DNA from: Cryptomeria japonica
Taxonomy: Eukaryota; Streptophyta; Pinopsida; Cupressales; Cupressaceae
Assembly: GCF_030272615.1 (NCBI RefSeq)
Contig: NC_081409.1
Coordinates: forward strand, 243,967,924 to 244,031,923
Length of the DNA stretch: 64,000 nt
Reading direction: 5' to 3'
Shown: positions 10,492 through 22,116 of the stretch, piece by piece
Layout of the letters: every line of letters starts with the position of its first letter
How positions within the stretch are numbered: the first letter of the stretch is position 1
Notes under the pieces: generated by a model
Database searches by the model: none
What the model saw: the letters and a program-made list of their open reading frames with translations, nothing else
Told to the model about the DNA's origin: nothing
Translations under genes and position numbers: made by a program

Positions 10492-12161
10492 AGTTTCGGC
10501 TAGCTCCATTAGAACTAGTAAAGTCACTTCTAAGTGAATTATACTTACATATTGATAACAAATGGAAATATGCAATGGACTCCGAGAAACAAATAAGAGA
10601 AAGAAGTCTAGTCCATCTATTCCCTGATATGTCTGTAGTAGAAATTAAAGAACATTTGACAACATACAATTCTAAATTTCTTGTCAAATAGAGAGCCTTA
10701 AAATTGATGAATGGGCTATACATTGATGTGGAAAATGAGACAAAAGCCAAGTGGCAGGAAATCTTCAAAATAAAGGATGTCGGTGAACAATCTCAAGTTG
10801 AAATTGTTGATGTCACCAAGCAAGATCCTGATGTCACTGAGCAAGGTCCTGATGCTACCAAGCAAGACCCAGCTGACACTATTCAAATTGATGAAGATGT
10901 CATGGATGACGAAGCACCGGAGCAGGAAATGATTGAAGGCACTACCTATGCAAAACTTGTATCTAGTGAATCTGTCTTAGAACAAGTTCAGCCTTATCCG
11001 CCAGTCAAGTCACCTATCTCTACCGAAGCTCCTAAGGATATAGAACAAGGCACCGTAGGTCACAAGTCTGAAGCAGCAGAAGATACAACTAAAGATCAGA
11101 CGTCTTAATCACCGTCAAGCACTAAAAATGTTACAGCTGAGACACCTAGTACCGAGACACCCAAGGACACCACAATGGCTACAGGAACTGACCAAAGTGT
11201 TGCATCTACCAAGCAACCTACCGAGGGTCAGCAAGCCTCACAAGCACTTGTCTTAGTACAACCGATCAAAGGTAAAGAGAAGAAGGTGAGAAAGCATAGT
11301 TTCAAAGTTGATTTAACTAAACTGATAGTGTTGCCCAATGTGGATATCTCAAAATTAAAAGGGAAAGCACTTATTGATTTCGGTGAACTATGCAAAGCAA
11401 AGGTCGAACAAGAAAAACAATTGGCCATTTAAAAAAAGAATAAAGTACTACAGAAGGTAAAGACACTACTACCATATATGCTACCTTCAACAACAGTGTC
11501 AACTGATGCAGCCATCCACATTCAACTAGATGAACTCCTTACTCAAATAGAAACATCTAGAGTTGATGCATCTGAGTACTTGAGCAAGCTAAAAGATAAA
11601 GAGCTTACTGCAAAGATGATAGAAGAGGTACAAAAAGCTCTCGCTATAGGGAAAGTAAAGCTTGTCAAATTCATTGCTAAGTTGTCCCCTCAACTCAAGC
11701 ATATTCTTTATTTATTTCAGAAACTTTGTACATTTTCCTTATTCATTAAAGATATCAAGAATAAAAATGATGCAATTGAGAAATAGATCACCGATCTCTC
11801 AACTAAGTTGACCACCGAGCCTAATTCAGTTCAAAAATTTTATACCAAGCTTCAACAACTCATGGCTCAACAGTTAGAACTCAGAAATGAAGAGCATAAG
11901 ATCAGTATGGATATAATGACCCTCCAGACATTATTCCTTCCTCATCTCTCATCAGTTCAAGAGCAGATTAACCGTGCTACACGCCTATCTACTACACAAG
12001 AGGGAAGCGCTCTTGATGGCTTAATATCACTATTGGCTGATATTCAAGCACAAAATTCTTTAATGGAAAGTGTAAAGGATGCACTCTTAGTCGCACTCAC
12101 CGACGCTCGGAACAAGTATAAATATATTTTTGATCAGTTACCGCCCCCAGATGGAAATTGA
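10446..12161 (+). pseudogene. Frameshifted C-terminal continuation of the accessory ORF
   Basis: Just before 10446 the coding frame shifts by one, and a protein-like frame then runs to the stop at 12161. It is broken only by TAG at about 10690, TAA at about 11106, TAA at about 11430 and TAG at about 11784. The product is low in complexity (Thr, Glu, Lys, Gln, Asp), with repeated TKQDPD-type units near 10820-10870. Its last ~220 residues are helical and resemble a coiled coil (QKFYTKLQQLMAQQLELRNE). The original accessory protein was therefore probably about 1,200 residues. Confidence 0.65.
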
Positions 12162-12499
12162 TTTTTTGATGTTTGTCAAAAAAGGGGAGTAATACTACAT
12201 AAGGGGATTAATATACTATATTTGGAGAGTGATACAGTTTTGGTAATACAGTTTTGAGTATTGTATACAGGGGAGTATACCGAGCAAAGCATGCAGAGCA
12301 AGCAGAGCATACAAGCACAGAATAGAACCGAGCATGCAAAATCTGAGTAATATACAAAATAATGATAAGGGGAGTATATCTGCATATACTATTTCATTGA
12401 CTATTGTATATATTGTCAAGTGTAGTCATTTTGCAAAGTATATAGATTCTTGAGTTATGACTTTGAAAGTAGTTTTTGTCAAACATCTCAACTAATGTC

Positions 12500-12511
12500 A
12501 AAAGGGGAGAT
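12500..12511 (+). promoter_or_regulatory. Polypurine tract
   Basis: AAAAGGGGAGA directly precedes the 3' LTR. Similar AAAGGGGAG words occur near 12178 and 12366, possibly earlier or duplicated tracts. Confidence 0.7.
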
Positions 12512-13660
12512 TGTTACTACTGATCAAGTTGCCATTAGTTTTTATATTCAAAGTCATACTTTATATTCTAGTCAGTTAGCACTACCGAATCATGCAGTCG
12601 GTATAAACAAAGAAGTCGGTATGCACAGTCTAGTCGGTTACAGAAGAAAGTAGTCACAGAACGCAGTATACACCGAGCTGTCTACCGAGTATCTTTTTAT
12701 GGCTACCAAGTAGTAAAGTTAACACACCGAGTTGATATTCACCGAGTGAAACGTGTTGCCAGATACATTGAACCTGGACATACATATGAAAATGTGTTAC
12801 AAGATCGAGGCACATCTAACCGTTATTACATTAGAAATTGCACTAGAAGATTGTGTATGATTGCGAGGTCAATCTAACCAATGAAGTATTTTGTTTAGTT
12901 ATTCATTCGAGGAATCTTGTTTGTAAGATCGAAGCAATGAATTAGATCACCGTTTTAAGAGATCTATATATACAACATTATTGAAGTGTATGTATGCATG
13001 AAGGAAGACTGTTACAGAGACACAGAGGTCACTGAGAAGGTTTTCAGAGAATAGTCGAAGAACAGAGTAAATAGAAGGGTTTACCGAGTTACTATATGAG
13101 TTACGGAGGTATGCTATAAGCAAGGTAATCTTATCATGAGCACATAGAATCTGCTATAACATTTCAGATGTAAAGTTGCAAATGTTTGTAATGATTTTAT
13201 TGTAATATTGTGAAGTTGAAAGAGAAACCTTTAACAGGGTAAAAGACTCTAACCAAGTCTATAAATTGTAAAGCCTCTAACCAGGTGCAACATTCTGAAT
13301 AAATGTTGTAAAATCCTTTAACAAGGTAGATCTAACAGATCTTGTTACTCCTAATAGGGTAAGCTATCAGAAATAGCTAAATGTAGCTCTAACCGAGCAT
13401 TCTTTATTATTGCAATAGTGAAGTTGTGGGAGCCATCCCCACCGTAGTTTTTCTCTCTAACCAAGAGTTTCTATGTAACCAAAATATATGTGTTATGGAG
13501 TGAATCATGTATGATTGTTATCTGTTTGTTTTAACTTTATTTTATGTTACTGCACTATTTTGTTTATGCATAATAGTAAGGTTATTATTAAAGAAAGTTT
13601 TTGGAGTACTGATTCACCCCTCCCCTCTTAGTACATTAGCTTTCCATATTGGGCCTAACA
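12512..13660 (+). repeat. 3' LTR (1,149 bp)
   Basis: Same length and ends as the 5' LTR. It is followed by ATTGT, the right target-site duplication. The internal CCGAG-type words are better preserved than in the 5' LTR. Confidence 0.9.
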
Positions 13661-14322
13661 ATTGTTATGTTGGATAAACCATTCATAACCTTGAAGTTCA
13701 CCAACAACAATACAATAGAGAGAAGAGTTGTTTGGGAGCCTTCATAAAGGGGCTCGTATGCCTTCCCAAGTACAGGTAAATCATGAACAACATCAAAGTC
13801 ATCTTGATCACCATGATTGGTTCCACCAGTACTAAATGTTTCATGGATAAATGTATTTGTACCATTATATTAAATTATGTTTACTGGCGCATGATCGCCA
13901 TTTTCCATGGGATCATTATCTCCAGCTTCGATATTCATACCTCCATGTTCCTCTACTTCAAAAAGCATATTCTTCAGGTTGTGTTGGTCCATATCATGTG
14001 CCCTGAGGAGATCGACCTATATAAAAATGATCGACATAAATAAACCATGATCATGATCTCATCATGAAGTGATTTCTTTTGTATATAAATTGTTAAAACG
14101 ATATAATGAACAACTTACCAATGGATGATAATCATGTCCCCCTTCAATGTGACCATGCTGCCTACAAAGTTTCTTAGTTGTTTTGATTAGAAGTCTTCTA
14201 GTCTTTAAGCCCTTACAAGTTTTGTAGGGACAATAACATTTTCCATCACCTTTTCTTTTCAATTTAGACCACAATCTAGCAATTGTCTCATTATTTTGTT
14301 CTTCGCTGATATTCACTGACAT
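13661..14322 (-). pseudogene. CACTA TNP2-type transposase, N-terminal part
   Basis: Starts at ATG 14322. The first exon encodes a transposase-associated N-terminal domain with CPYKTCKGLK and RQHGHIEGG and ends at a GTAAGT donor near 14120. An acceptor near 14017 opens a second exon containing VLGKAYEPLYEG and the hydrophobic LLSIVLLLVNFKVMNGLSN segment typical of TNP2. One in-frame TAA lies in exon 2. Coding stops at 13661, where the LTR element entered; it resumes in register at 5678 after one copy of the ATTGT duplication is removed. Confidence 0.75.
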
Positions 14323-16089
14323 GGTCTTTCTTCACACACAAAAAATCGAGCTATTGAAACTTCGGTGCATAACCTTCACAAACTATGTAAAAGGATATCA
14401 CAAGTACGGAAGTCTTATTAGAACTAGTTATATAGAATTTTAAATGTTACTTAAACTTAGACTCTCTTCAATTATGAACACTATTTTATTTAGATAGTTT
14501 TCTTGGCTAAAAAAGAAGCTTGATTTTGGCAAGTTGATGAAAATATTCGAGTTTAAAAAAAAGAAACCTTTTTATTGTGTCATCTAATAGAATCAACTTA
14601 GGAATTATGAATTTATGAAGAATTCAATAAATTCATTCATAATGTATTAATTTTTTAATTTGAGAATGTTAAGTTTTTATCATTCATAATGTGGTTTTGA
14701 GTCAATGGCATTTAGGCTCATTCCATATTTAGCCCACTGGGGCATAAGATTTCTTATAATCTATACAACCAATCAACATGAAACCAAATTCATATGAAAT
14801 AGATTTGAATTGACTATTAGAATCCAAAATATGAAGAAACTTGAGCAGTTACATTAAGAGTTATAATCAATTCTTTTGTTGCAACCTTGTCAACAAGGGT
14901 TTTATGACCGTTCTGACAAAAACCATTAGAACTTTCTTTATAATCCATGGATGACCTTCAAAACTATCTTGAATTAAAGATAACTCTTAATTATACAACC
15001 TCAAATAGGTTATTAGGGTTTGGATTCAATCCAATTTTTTTTAGGAAAAACATTTAAAGCAACAAATAATCATGATTGTAAAAAACAATAGTTAAAAGTA
15101 TTGAACAAAATGTAAATTTTCTCATTGAATCTTCATCAAAAATATTTTCCAATACATAATTTATAGCAATACACTTTCCTATTTTTCTAACAAACAATTA
15201 CATGGAAGTTTTACTTTCAAACTGATATACAACCCTGTAACTATCACAACCCTACAGAATTAAGTGACAATCAGAGGCTTTATTTGATCTAGCCTTATAA
15301 GAATTTCCTCCAAGTCTGTCACACACACTTAATCTGAATAAATGATGAATTTATAGCCTCTCATGGTTCTATAATTGTTCCAGCTGCCCCTAAGACCAAA
15401 ATGTACAATTTGATAACATTTTATGCATTGTTGCATTACAACTTTTTAGTGACACCTTGACAACTTTTGCCTTTTGACATGAATGACCACTAAAAATTAC
15501 TTAGATACTTTGAACACCTTAGAATGGACTCAAAACAATATATTAAACCTTTATTACCCTTCCATTGGTACATTTAGATTATTTGAACAATCAGGACTTG
15601 AATAGGACTATTTGATAACTTTTGGCAAAAAGGCTAAGTTAGCCTTACACATTGATTTCAAGCTTGACAAGCTTGCTTATTTGTCATTACTCATGATGAG
15701 TATGTAGCTTCTTAATCTTAGTACCATTTAGTTCTCCATTTTATTTAAGAAACAAGAGAGTATGGATGTCTTTAAGTATGGATGTCTAGAAGTAGAAGAG
15801 AAATGGAAGAAGTCCATTAGAACTCCACAATTTTGCAAAGTAGAAGTTATTGAAGATTGCGGGGTTGTAGAGAAGGATGGGAGGTCGCAAGATAGAAAAG
15901 GATGGGAAGAAGTTTGGATGATCTCCGAAAGTCCACAAAAGGGAAAATGGAAGAGGAGAAAAGGCTTGCAAAAATTGGGAGCAAAGAAAGACCAAAGGTT
16001 GGGATGAGAAAGGGAAGGATGAACCTCAAAAATTTGGAACTATGCAAAATGGATGAAATGGCAAGATAAGAAACCACAATATAGGTGAC
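14323..16089. other. Non-coding stretch between the CACTA gene and the LINE
   Basis: AT-rich sequence without convincing coding potential. The proximal part should be the 5' flank of the CACTA transposase gene. The part after about 15,760 is purine-rich, has short ORFs, and could be the LINE 5' untranslated region. No clear CACTA terminus or LINE target-site duplication was found by eye. Confidence 0.5.
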
Positions 16090-17601
16090 ATGGGTGCAGA
16101 GAGACAAGGAGCAGGAATCCCAAATTTCAAATCTGGGAATGGCGGACTTCCTGGGGAAGGTGGATTTCCTGGGGAAGGCAGTTTTTCTGGGGTCGGAACT
16201 GGCAATCAGGCAAGAGGACAGGCATCTCAAGGTACAGAAGAGGACAAGGAAACATTCAAATCGGTGGAGGATAAAGATTCCAAAACTAGGGACCCACATG
16301 ATAGAGGTAAAGGTAAAAAATGGTCTTCGCTCTTTGGAGTGAAGCCGCTGGCTAAATCAGGGCTCCCAGAAGTTACAAATATCTCTGATCTAGTTTCAGG
16401 GTTGGTTGCTATTTTTGTTCCGAATAAACTGGTAGATCTGACTGTCACTGGATTAACCATGACTTTAGTTGGACGATTTACTGGCTTTAGGCCTAACATT
16501 GATGTTGTCAGGAATTTTATAAGGAGGAAATGGGTTTTAAAAGGTCAAGTGGATGTGGCAGGGCTGCCTAGGGGTTTTTTTTCCTTTGCTTTTAACTCTG
16601 AAGAAGATATGAATAAGGCTCTATGTGAAGGTCCATGGATGTTCAACAAGTCAACTTTGGCTCTTTAGAAATGGGTCCCGAACCTCTCCCTTGATGAATC
16701 CTTCTTTGTATCGGTGCTAGTCTAGACACGCCTCCCGGGTCTCCCGCTGGAATTCTGGAATGAGGAAGTCTTTAAGGGTATTGCGAATTCTTTTGGAGAA
16801 CTTCTTTCGATTCATCCAATGACGTCAACTAAATCAAGGTTAGTCTTTGCTCGCATCTGTGTAAATGTTAATCAAATGACGAATATGCCCCAATCTATAG
16901 AGATTATTTCTAAACTAGGGAAATGGACCCAAGCTATTGAATATGAATCACTCCCGTTTGCCTATTTCCACTGCAAGAAATCGGGGCATTGGGAAAAATC
17001 ATGTCTGCTTAAGAAGAGTAAGGAAAGCAAGACTGATAGCAATGTGAAGTATAAAAAGATTTGGCAAATGATTGATAAAAAAGGGGACTCATCAGCTAAG
17101 TGTGATCAGAATAAGGAAGTAATGGAACTAGTAAATGAGGTTAAGAAGGGTGAGAACAGTAATAATGAAAAACAGGATTGTGTCTGCTCTAATAACCAAA
17201 TAGAGAGTACTAAAGAGGGGGAGAAAGGCAAAGAGTTGAACAACAAAAATAACCTAGAGGACCAGGAGGTTGGATCTGTCAGTCAGGAGAAGGAAGAGGT
17301 AAGTCCCAATGAAGTTGTGCCTATTTCTTCTTTCTCAAAATCAATCGAGGAAAACTTTAATGAAGCTCAAGAGTTTAACCCTTTTGATATTGATCCCTTA
17401 TTGCTTTTAACTAATGGAAGCCCAAAGCCTCCTCAATGTAAAACCCCATCACATAGTGTGGCAATGGATATCCTGGAAGGAAATCTCAAGATTCTTGGTT
17501 CGAAAGAGGGCAAATTGAATAAGGAGGAACTCAATGGAGGTATCTCAACTAGAAGCAGGAATAAGAAAAAGGCAGATGTTGGAAGCCAAAACAAAAAGTA
17601 G
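16090..17601 (+). pseudogene. LINE ORF1: DUF4283 domain plus degenerate CCHC knuckle
   Basis: RNA-binding ORF1 protein of plant L1 elements. It starts MGAERQGAG with a Gly-rich lead (GEGGFPGEG repeats). Residues ~115-240 read as DUF4283 (GRFTGFRPNIDVVRNFI, RGFFSFAF, GPWMF, then LPLEFWNEEVF). The knuckle FHCKKSGHWEKSC lacks its first Cys (Tyr in its place). A charged Lys/Glu/Asn tail follows. In-frame TAG codons at 16666 and 16723 sit where related proteins are expected to have Gln and Trp, so both look like transition mutations. The frame is otherwise continuous. Confidence 0.8.
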
Positions 17602-17702
17602 GGGAGACCATCTCTAAAACATCAAAGGGAATAGGAAAGCTGGAAGAACCATGCTGAAGGAACACAGTGTTCCATCGAGTCAGCCCTATCTCTGGTTAAT
17701 GT

Positions 17703-20700
17703 ATGAAGATAATCTCCTGGAATATCAAAGGGTTGAATGCCCCTCATAAGCAAGATGTGCTACGAAACATCATAAGAGATCATAAACCAGATGTGGTCCT
17801 TGTTCAAGAAACCAAGATGTCTAAGGATAAAGTGGAAAAGATTAGAATTTTTAAAAATAATGGTGTCATAGGATCTAGCTTGGAGGGAGCTTCAGGAGGA
17901 ACTACAATTTTTTGGAACCAAAAAACCATTAAAGGTAAGGAAATCACCTCTGCTTTTAATAGGAACTTTGTGTAGCTTGAGCATATCAAGGATAACTTTG
18001 TATGGGTGTTAACTAATGTCTATGCGCCTAATACCAAAACTGGGAGAGTTAAATATTGGAGAAGCCTTGTTGATGACAAACTTAAGTTTGTTGATCAAAG
18101 CTGGATAATAATGGGAGATTTCAATACTCCGCTAAAAGAGGAAGAGAAGATGGGAGGTCTCCCCTTGCAGCTTGATGGGAAACAAGACCTTATGGAGTTC
18201 ATTAATGATCAAGCTCTTATGGATGTGGATCTTCAAGGGATTAACTATACCTGGACTAATAGAAGAACTGGAGCTGACTTGATTAAACTGAAGTTAGATA
18301 GAACTTTAATTTCTCCTGAGTGGTTAGCCAAGTATAGCTGCTCTCTTGCTTTTTTTAATCAAAATTGGGTCAGACCATTATCCTATCTCTTTTACTTCCA
18401 ACTCTTTTTCGTCTAAGAGAAACTTCCCTTTTAGATTTGAAAAAGTGTGGTTATCCCATCCTTCCTTGGAAGCTTGTGTTGCTGATTGGTGGAGTTTTGA
18501 GGTTGAGGGTATGACTCTCTTTAGAATAGCTAAAAAGCTCAATATTATAAAGGCTAAAATTAAAATTTGGAATAAAGAGATTTTTGGGGACATCTTCAAG
18601 AGTAAAATTCAAATTAAAACTGAAATAAAAGAAGTTCAGGATAGAATCCAAGAGAATGGGCTGTCTAATGAACTGAGGGTGGTGGAAAATGTTTTTTTTT
18701 CTAAATACCACACCATTATTTCTAATGAAGAGACGTTCTGGAGACAAAGATCTAGAGCCTTGTTCTTGAAGGAAGGTGATAAAAATACCCAGTTTTTTCA
18801 CTTAACTGCTCTTAAGCATAGAGTGGCTAACAGGATATCCAGATTATCCTGTAATAAAGGGATTTTAACGGAGGATAATGATATTAGAAAGGAAGCTTTG
18901 GAGTATTTTGGCACCCTGTTGGGAGAAGTGGATAACCTGGATATCTGTAATCAAAACATCTTGTTGCAAGCTATTCCATCTACCCTGACTGTGGAAGACA
19001 ATAACTATTTATCCTGTATTCCCTCTAATCAGGAAATCAAAAAGGCGGTGTTTTCATTTCAGGGAGATAAAATCTCCAGGATCAGACGGTTTTCCAATGT
19101 TTTTCTTCCAATGTTTTTGGCATATTGTGGAGACTGACATCTGCAAAGGTGTTAAAGAATTCTTTGGCTCTAGAAGGCTTCTAAAAGAATTGAATGCTAC
19201 CTTCATTGTCCTAATTCTAAAGATCCCAGGAGCTGATTCTCTCAATAAGTTTAGACCCATTAGTCTCTGTAACTCTGTTTACAAGATTTTATCCAAGGTT
19301 CTGACTTCCAGGCTGCTGGAAATTCTTCTAAGAATTATCTCTATCCAGCAAAATGGTTTTGTCCATGGTAGACAGATTCTGGACTCCATTATATCTGTTC
19401 ATGAAAATATCCAGTCCCTGAAAGTGGCTAATAATTAGGGTTTCTTTCTGAAGTTAGATATGGCTAAAGCTTATGATAGAGTGAACTGGTAGTTTCTCCT
19501 AAGGATTATGAGAGCGTTTGGTTTTGGTGAAAAAGTTATTCAACTTTGCTCTCAACTTATGGAAACTTCCTCTTCTGTTGTTATTGTCAATGGATCCCCG
19601 TCAAGTTTCTTCAAAAGTTCTAGAGGTCTTAGACAGGGGGACCCCATATCCCCTATCTTGTTTACTATTTTAGCTAAAAGTCTAGGTAGATTTATTTTTA
19701 AAAATGTGGAAGAAGACAATCTTAGAGGTCTGAAACCATCTTCATCCAATTTCACTTATACTCATGAACAGATTGTTGATGATTCTATCACTATGGGGGA
19801 AGCTACCATTACGGAAGCTAAAAATATGAAGAATGTGTTGAATATTTATGAATTTGCCTCTGGTCAAAAAATTAATTAGGATAAGAGTTCTTTGTTCTTC
19901 ATCAATACCCCTGTTCAAAGGCAATTAAGGATTGAAATAATTCTTGGCTGCAAAATAATTGAGCTTCCCTCTTCTTATCTAGGGCTTCCTCTATGTATCA
20001 AGCTTGAGGATATTTTCTGGAATAAGTTGGTGGATAGATTTAATTCAAAACTGGCTGGTTGGAAAGGGTCAGTCCTAAGTCAAGCGGGCAAAGCTACTCT
20101 GCTCAAATCCACTCTCCAAAACTTCCCTATTTTTGCTCTCAGTCTGTTCAAAATCCCCAAAAAGTTTGCAGAAGCAATTGAAAGAATCCAAAAAAAGTTT
20201 CTTTGGTCGGGGGTGGAAGTCAAAAACAGAATTCCCCTTATTGCCTGGAATAAAATCTGTTCTCCTAAGGCCTTAGGGGGGTTGGGTTTAAGGAATATTA
20301 GCTCTATGAATAAGGCTTTATTAGCTAAACAAATTTGGAGAATGAAAGGGGAGGAAAGAGAATGGAATTTAATCTGGAAAAGCAAATATCTTTATATGCA
20401 ACCTTCTGAGGAAGAATTTTTAGATGAATCTTTTATTGTTGAAGGTTCTAATATGGAATGTAGTCCAATCGGCTAAAAGTTGGGCTGTTGCTGGTCGAAT
20501 TTGGAACCTTGGGGATGGTAGGAGAATAAGATTTTGGGAAGATAGGTGGATATTGGATAAACCTCTGGAGAAAGTTCCAATCCTTAATGAATGGAAAGAC
20601 TAGTTCAAAAGCAGGTTTGGGGAGCTAGTCAGAGACTACTGGAGAAATAGGAAATGGATTAATTTTAGCCAGCAGTGTCCGGGGCTTCAGTTCCTTCAGA

Positions 20701-21893
20701 TTGCTCTCTCTGCTAAAGTTCCTAGAGACAACAAAGATGACAGATTGATATGGAAGGAAACCCCAGATGGGAAATATTCTGTGTCCTCAGCTGTGGATAT
20801 CCATAATGAATATGTGGAAGAAATTCCTATTTGGGCTAAAGTTTGGAACAAGAAGTTAGTTCCTAAGGTTAATATCTTTTTTTGGATATTCATCCAAAAC
20901 AAGGTTTTAACTCTGGACAACCTTCAAAAGAGAGGTTTTGTTTTTCCTAATAGGTGATCTCTTTGTTGCAGGGAAGAAGAGACTGCTTGCCATATTCTTA
21001 ATCAGTGTACTTTTAGTCAGGAAATCTGGAAAATCATCTTAAGCAGGTGGAATTTGAGCTAGGTTTTTCCGAACTCCCTAGGGGAATATTGGCAGCAATG
21101 GTACTACCCTAATTCTAATCCAAAGATTGTGGAGACTTGGAAACTTACTCTCCTGAATATTATCTAGAATATATGGAAAGAGCGCAACAATAGAATTTTT
21201 AGGGATAAAAGTGCCATTCCTGAAGTGGTGGTGGATAAAATTTACAAGAGCATATTTGAATGTATCTATGGTACTGATAATGGTCCAGCTGCTAAAGAAG
21301 ACTTCAATGACAGATGGAACCTCTCTACTACTACAACTAGTAAGGAGAAGGGAAGAGAAGGTCTAGTTTGGTGTTTTCCTCCTCAGGGGTGGATTAAGGC
21401 TAACTTTTATGGGGCCTCAAAGGGGAATCCGGGTAAAGCTGGATATGGGGGTATTGTCAGGAATTTTGCTGGTAGTTGCTTAGTGGCGGTGGCTAGTCCT
21501 TTGGGGAGTCAAACTAGTCATTTTGCTGAAGCCTCAGCTACCTTGAATACCCTAATTATAGCTAAGAATCTTAATCATGATAAATTATGGCTCGAAGGAG
21601 ATTCACTTAATATTATTAAGTGTTTGAAGGGGGAGTCAGAGCCATCATGGTCAATTGAAAACATTATCCTGAAAGCTAGGGAAATCATCGCTAGTTTTAA
21701 AGAAATAATTATTCAACATGCCTTTAGAGAGAAAAATATGGTGGCGGACTATCTGGCGAACCTAGGAGTTAATTCTAATTCTCAAATGATTTGGCATGGG
21801 GAAGATATTAATATGAACATTAAAGAGCTCCTTAGAAAGGACAAATTTACAGGGAGGGAAGGACCACATAATCATGATAGGGTATATGAATAA
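17703..21893 (+). pseudogene. LINE ORF2: endonuclease, reverse transcriptase, zinc-binding, RNase H
   Basis: Polyprotein for target-primed reverse transcription. Endonuclease: MKIISWNIKGLN, VQETK, MGDFN and the SDHYP end motif (17703-18400). Reverse transcriptase: RPISLCNSVYKI, LKLDMAKAYDRVNW, GLRQGDPISPILF, and an IVDD version of the catalytic box (19250-19880). A C-terminal zinc-binding part lies at 20745-21030 and RNase H at 21390-21780 (ASKGNPGKAGYGG, WLEGDS). The first RNase H aspartate is Tyr (NFYGAS for the usual NFDGAS). Breaks include TAG at 17973, 19436, 19490 and 19877 and frameshifts near 18365, 19075 and 20440, with more stops after 20590. Clearly inactive. Confidence 0.85.
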
Positions 21894-22116
21894 TTTATGC
21901 TTTGATGGAAAGGTAATGATTACCTGGCAAAGCAGCAGAACCCCAACCATTTTTAATATTACGTCGCACACTTTGTGGGTCATCCTTTTCAAAATCCCGA
22001 GTAACTACAGGAAAGAAGTGTTGAGTTTGCAGAGGAACAAAGCTGAAAATTCGAATTCGAATATGGGAGGAGATTTAAGGAGGGAGGAACCAGACAATAC
22101 ATAAAGATGAAAGGCG

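Larger units (their letters stand above)
5679..13660 (+). mobile_element. Complete non-autonomous LTR retrotransposon (7,982 bp), Gag plus accessory ORF, no pol
   Basis: Flanked by the 5-bp duplication ATTGT, with two 1,149-bp LTRs (TGTTACTACT...GGGCCTAACA), a tRNA-iMet-type PBS and a purine-rich tract. The 5.7-kb interior encodes a coiled-coil/zinc-knuckle Gag-like protein and a long accessory ORF. I see no protease, integrase, RT or RNase H, so mobilisation would need an autonomous partner. The PBS is of the type used by copia elements. The LTR starts differ by about four substitutions in the first 130 bases, so the insertion is not very recent. It lies inside the CACTA TNP2 gene. Confidence 0.9.

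Noticed and set aside
15441-15495. TTTTTAGTG (15441-15450) and CACTAAAAATTA (from about 15487) as CACTA element ends
   Set aside because: Short, common in AT-rich DNA, and no matching opposite terminus could be placed.
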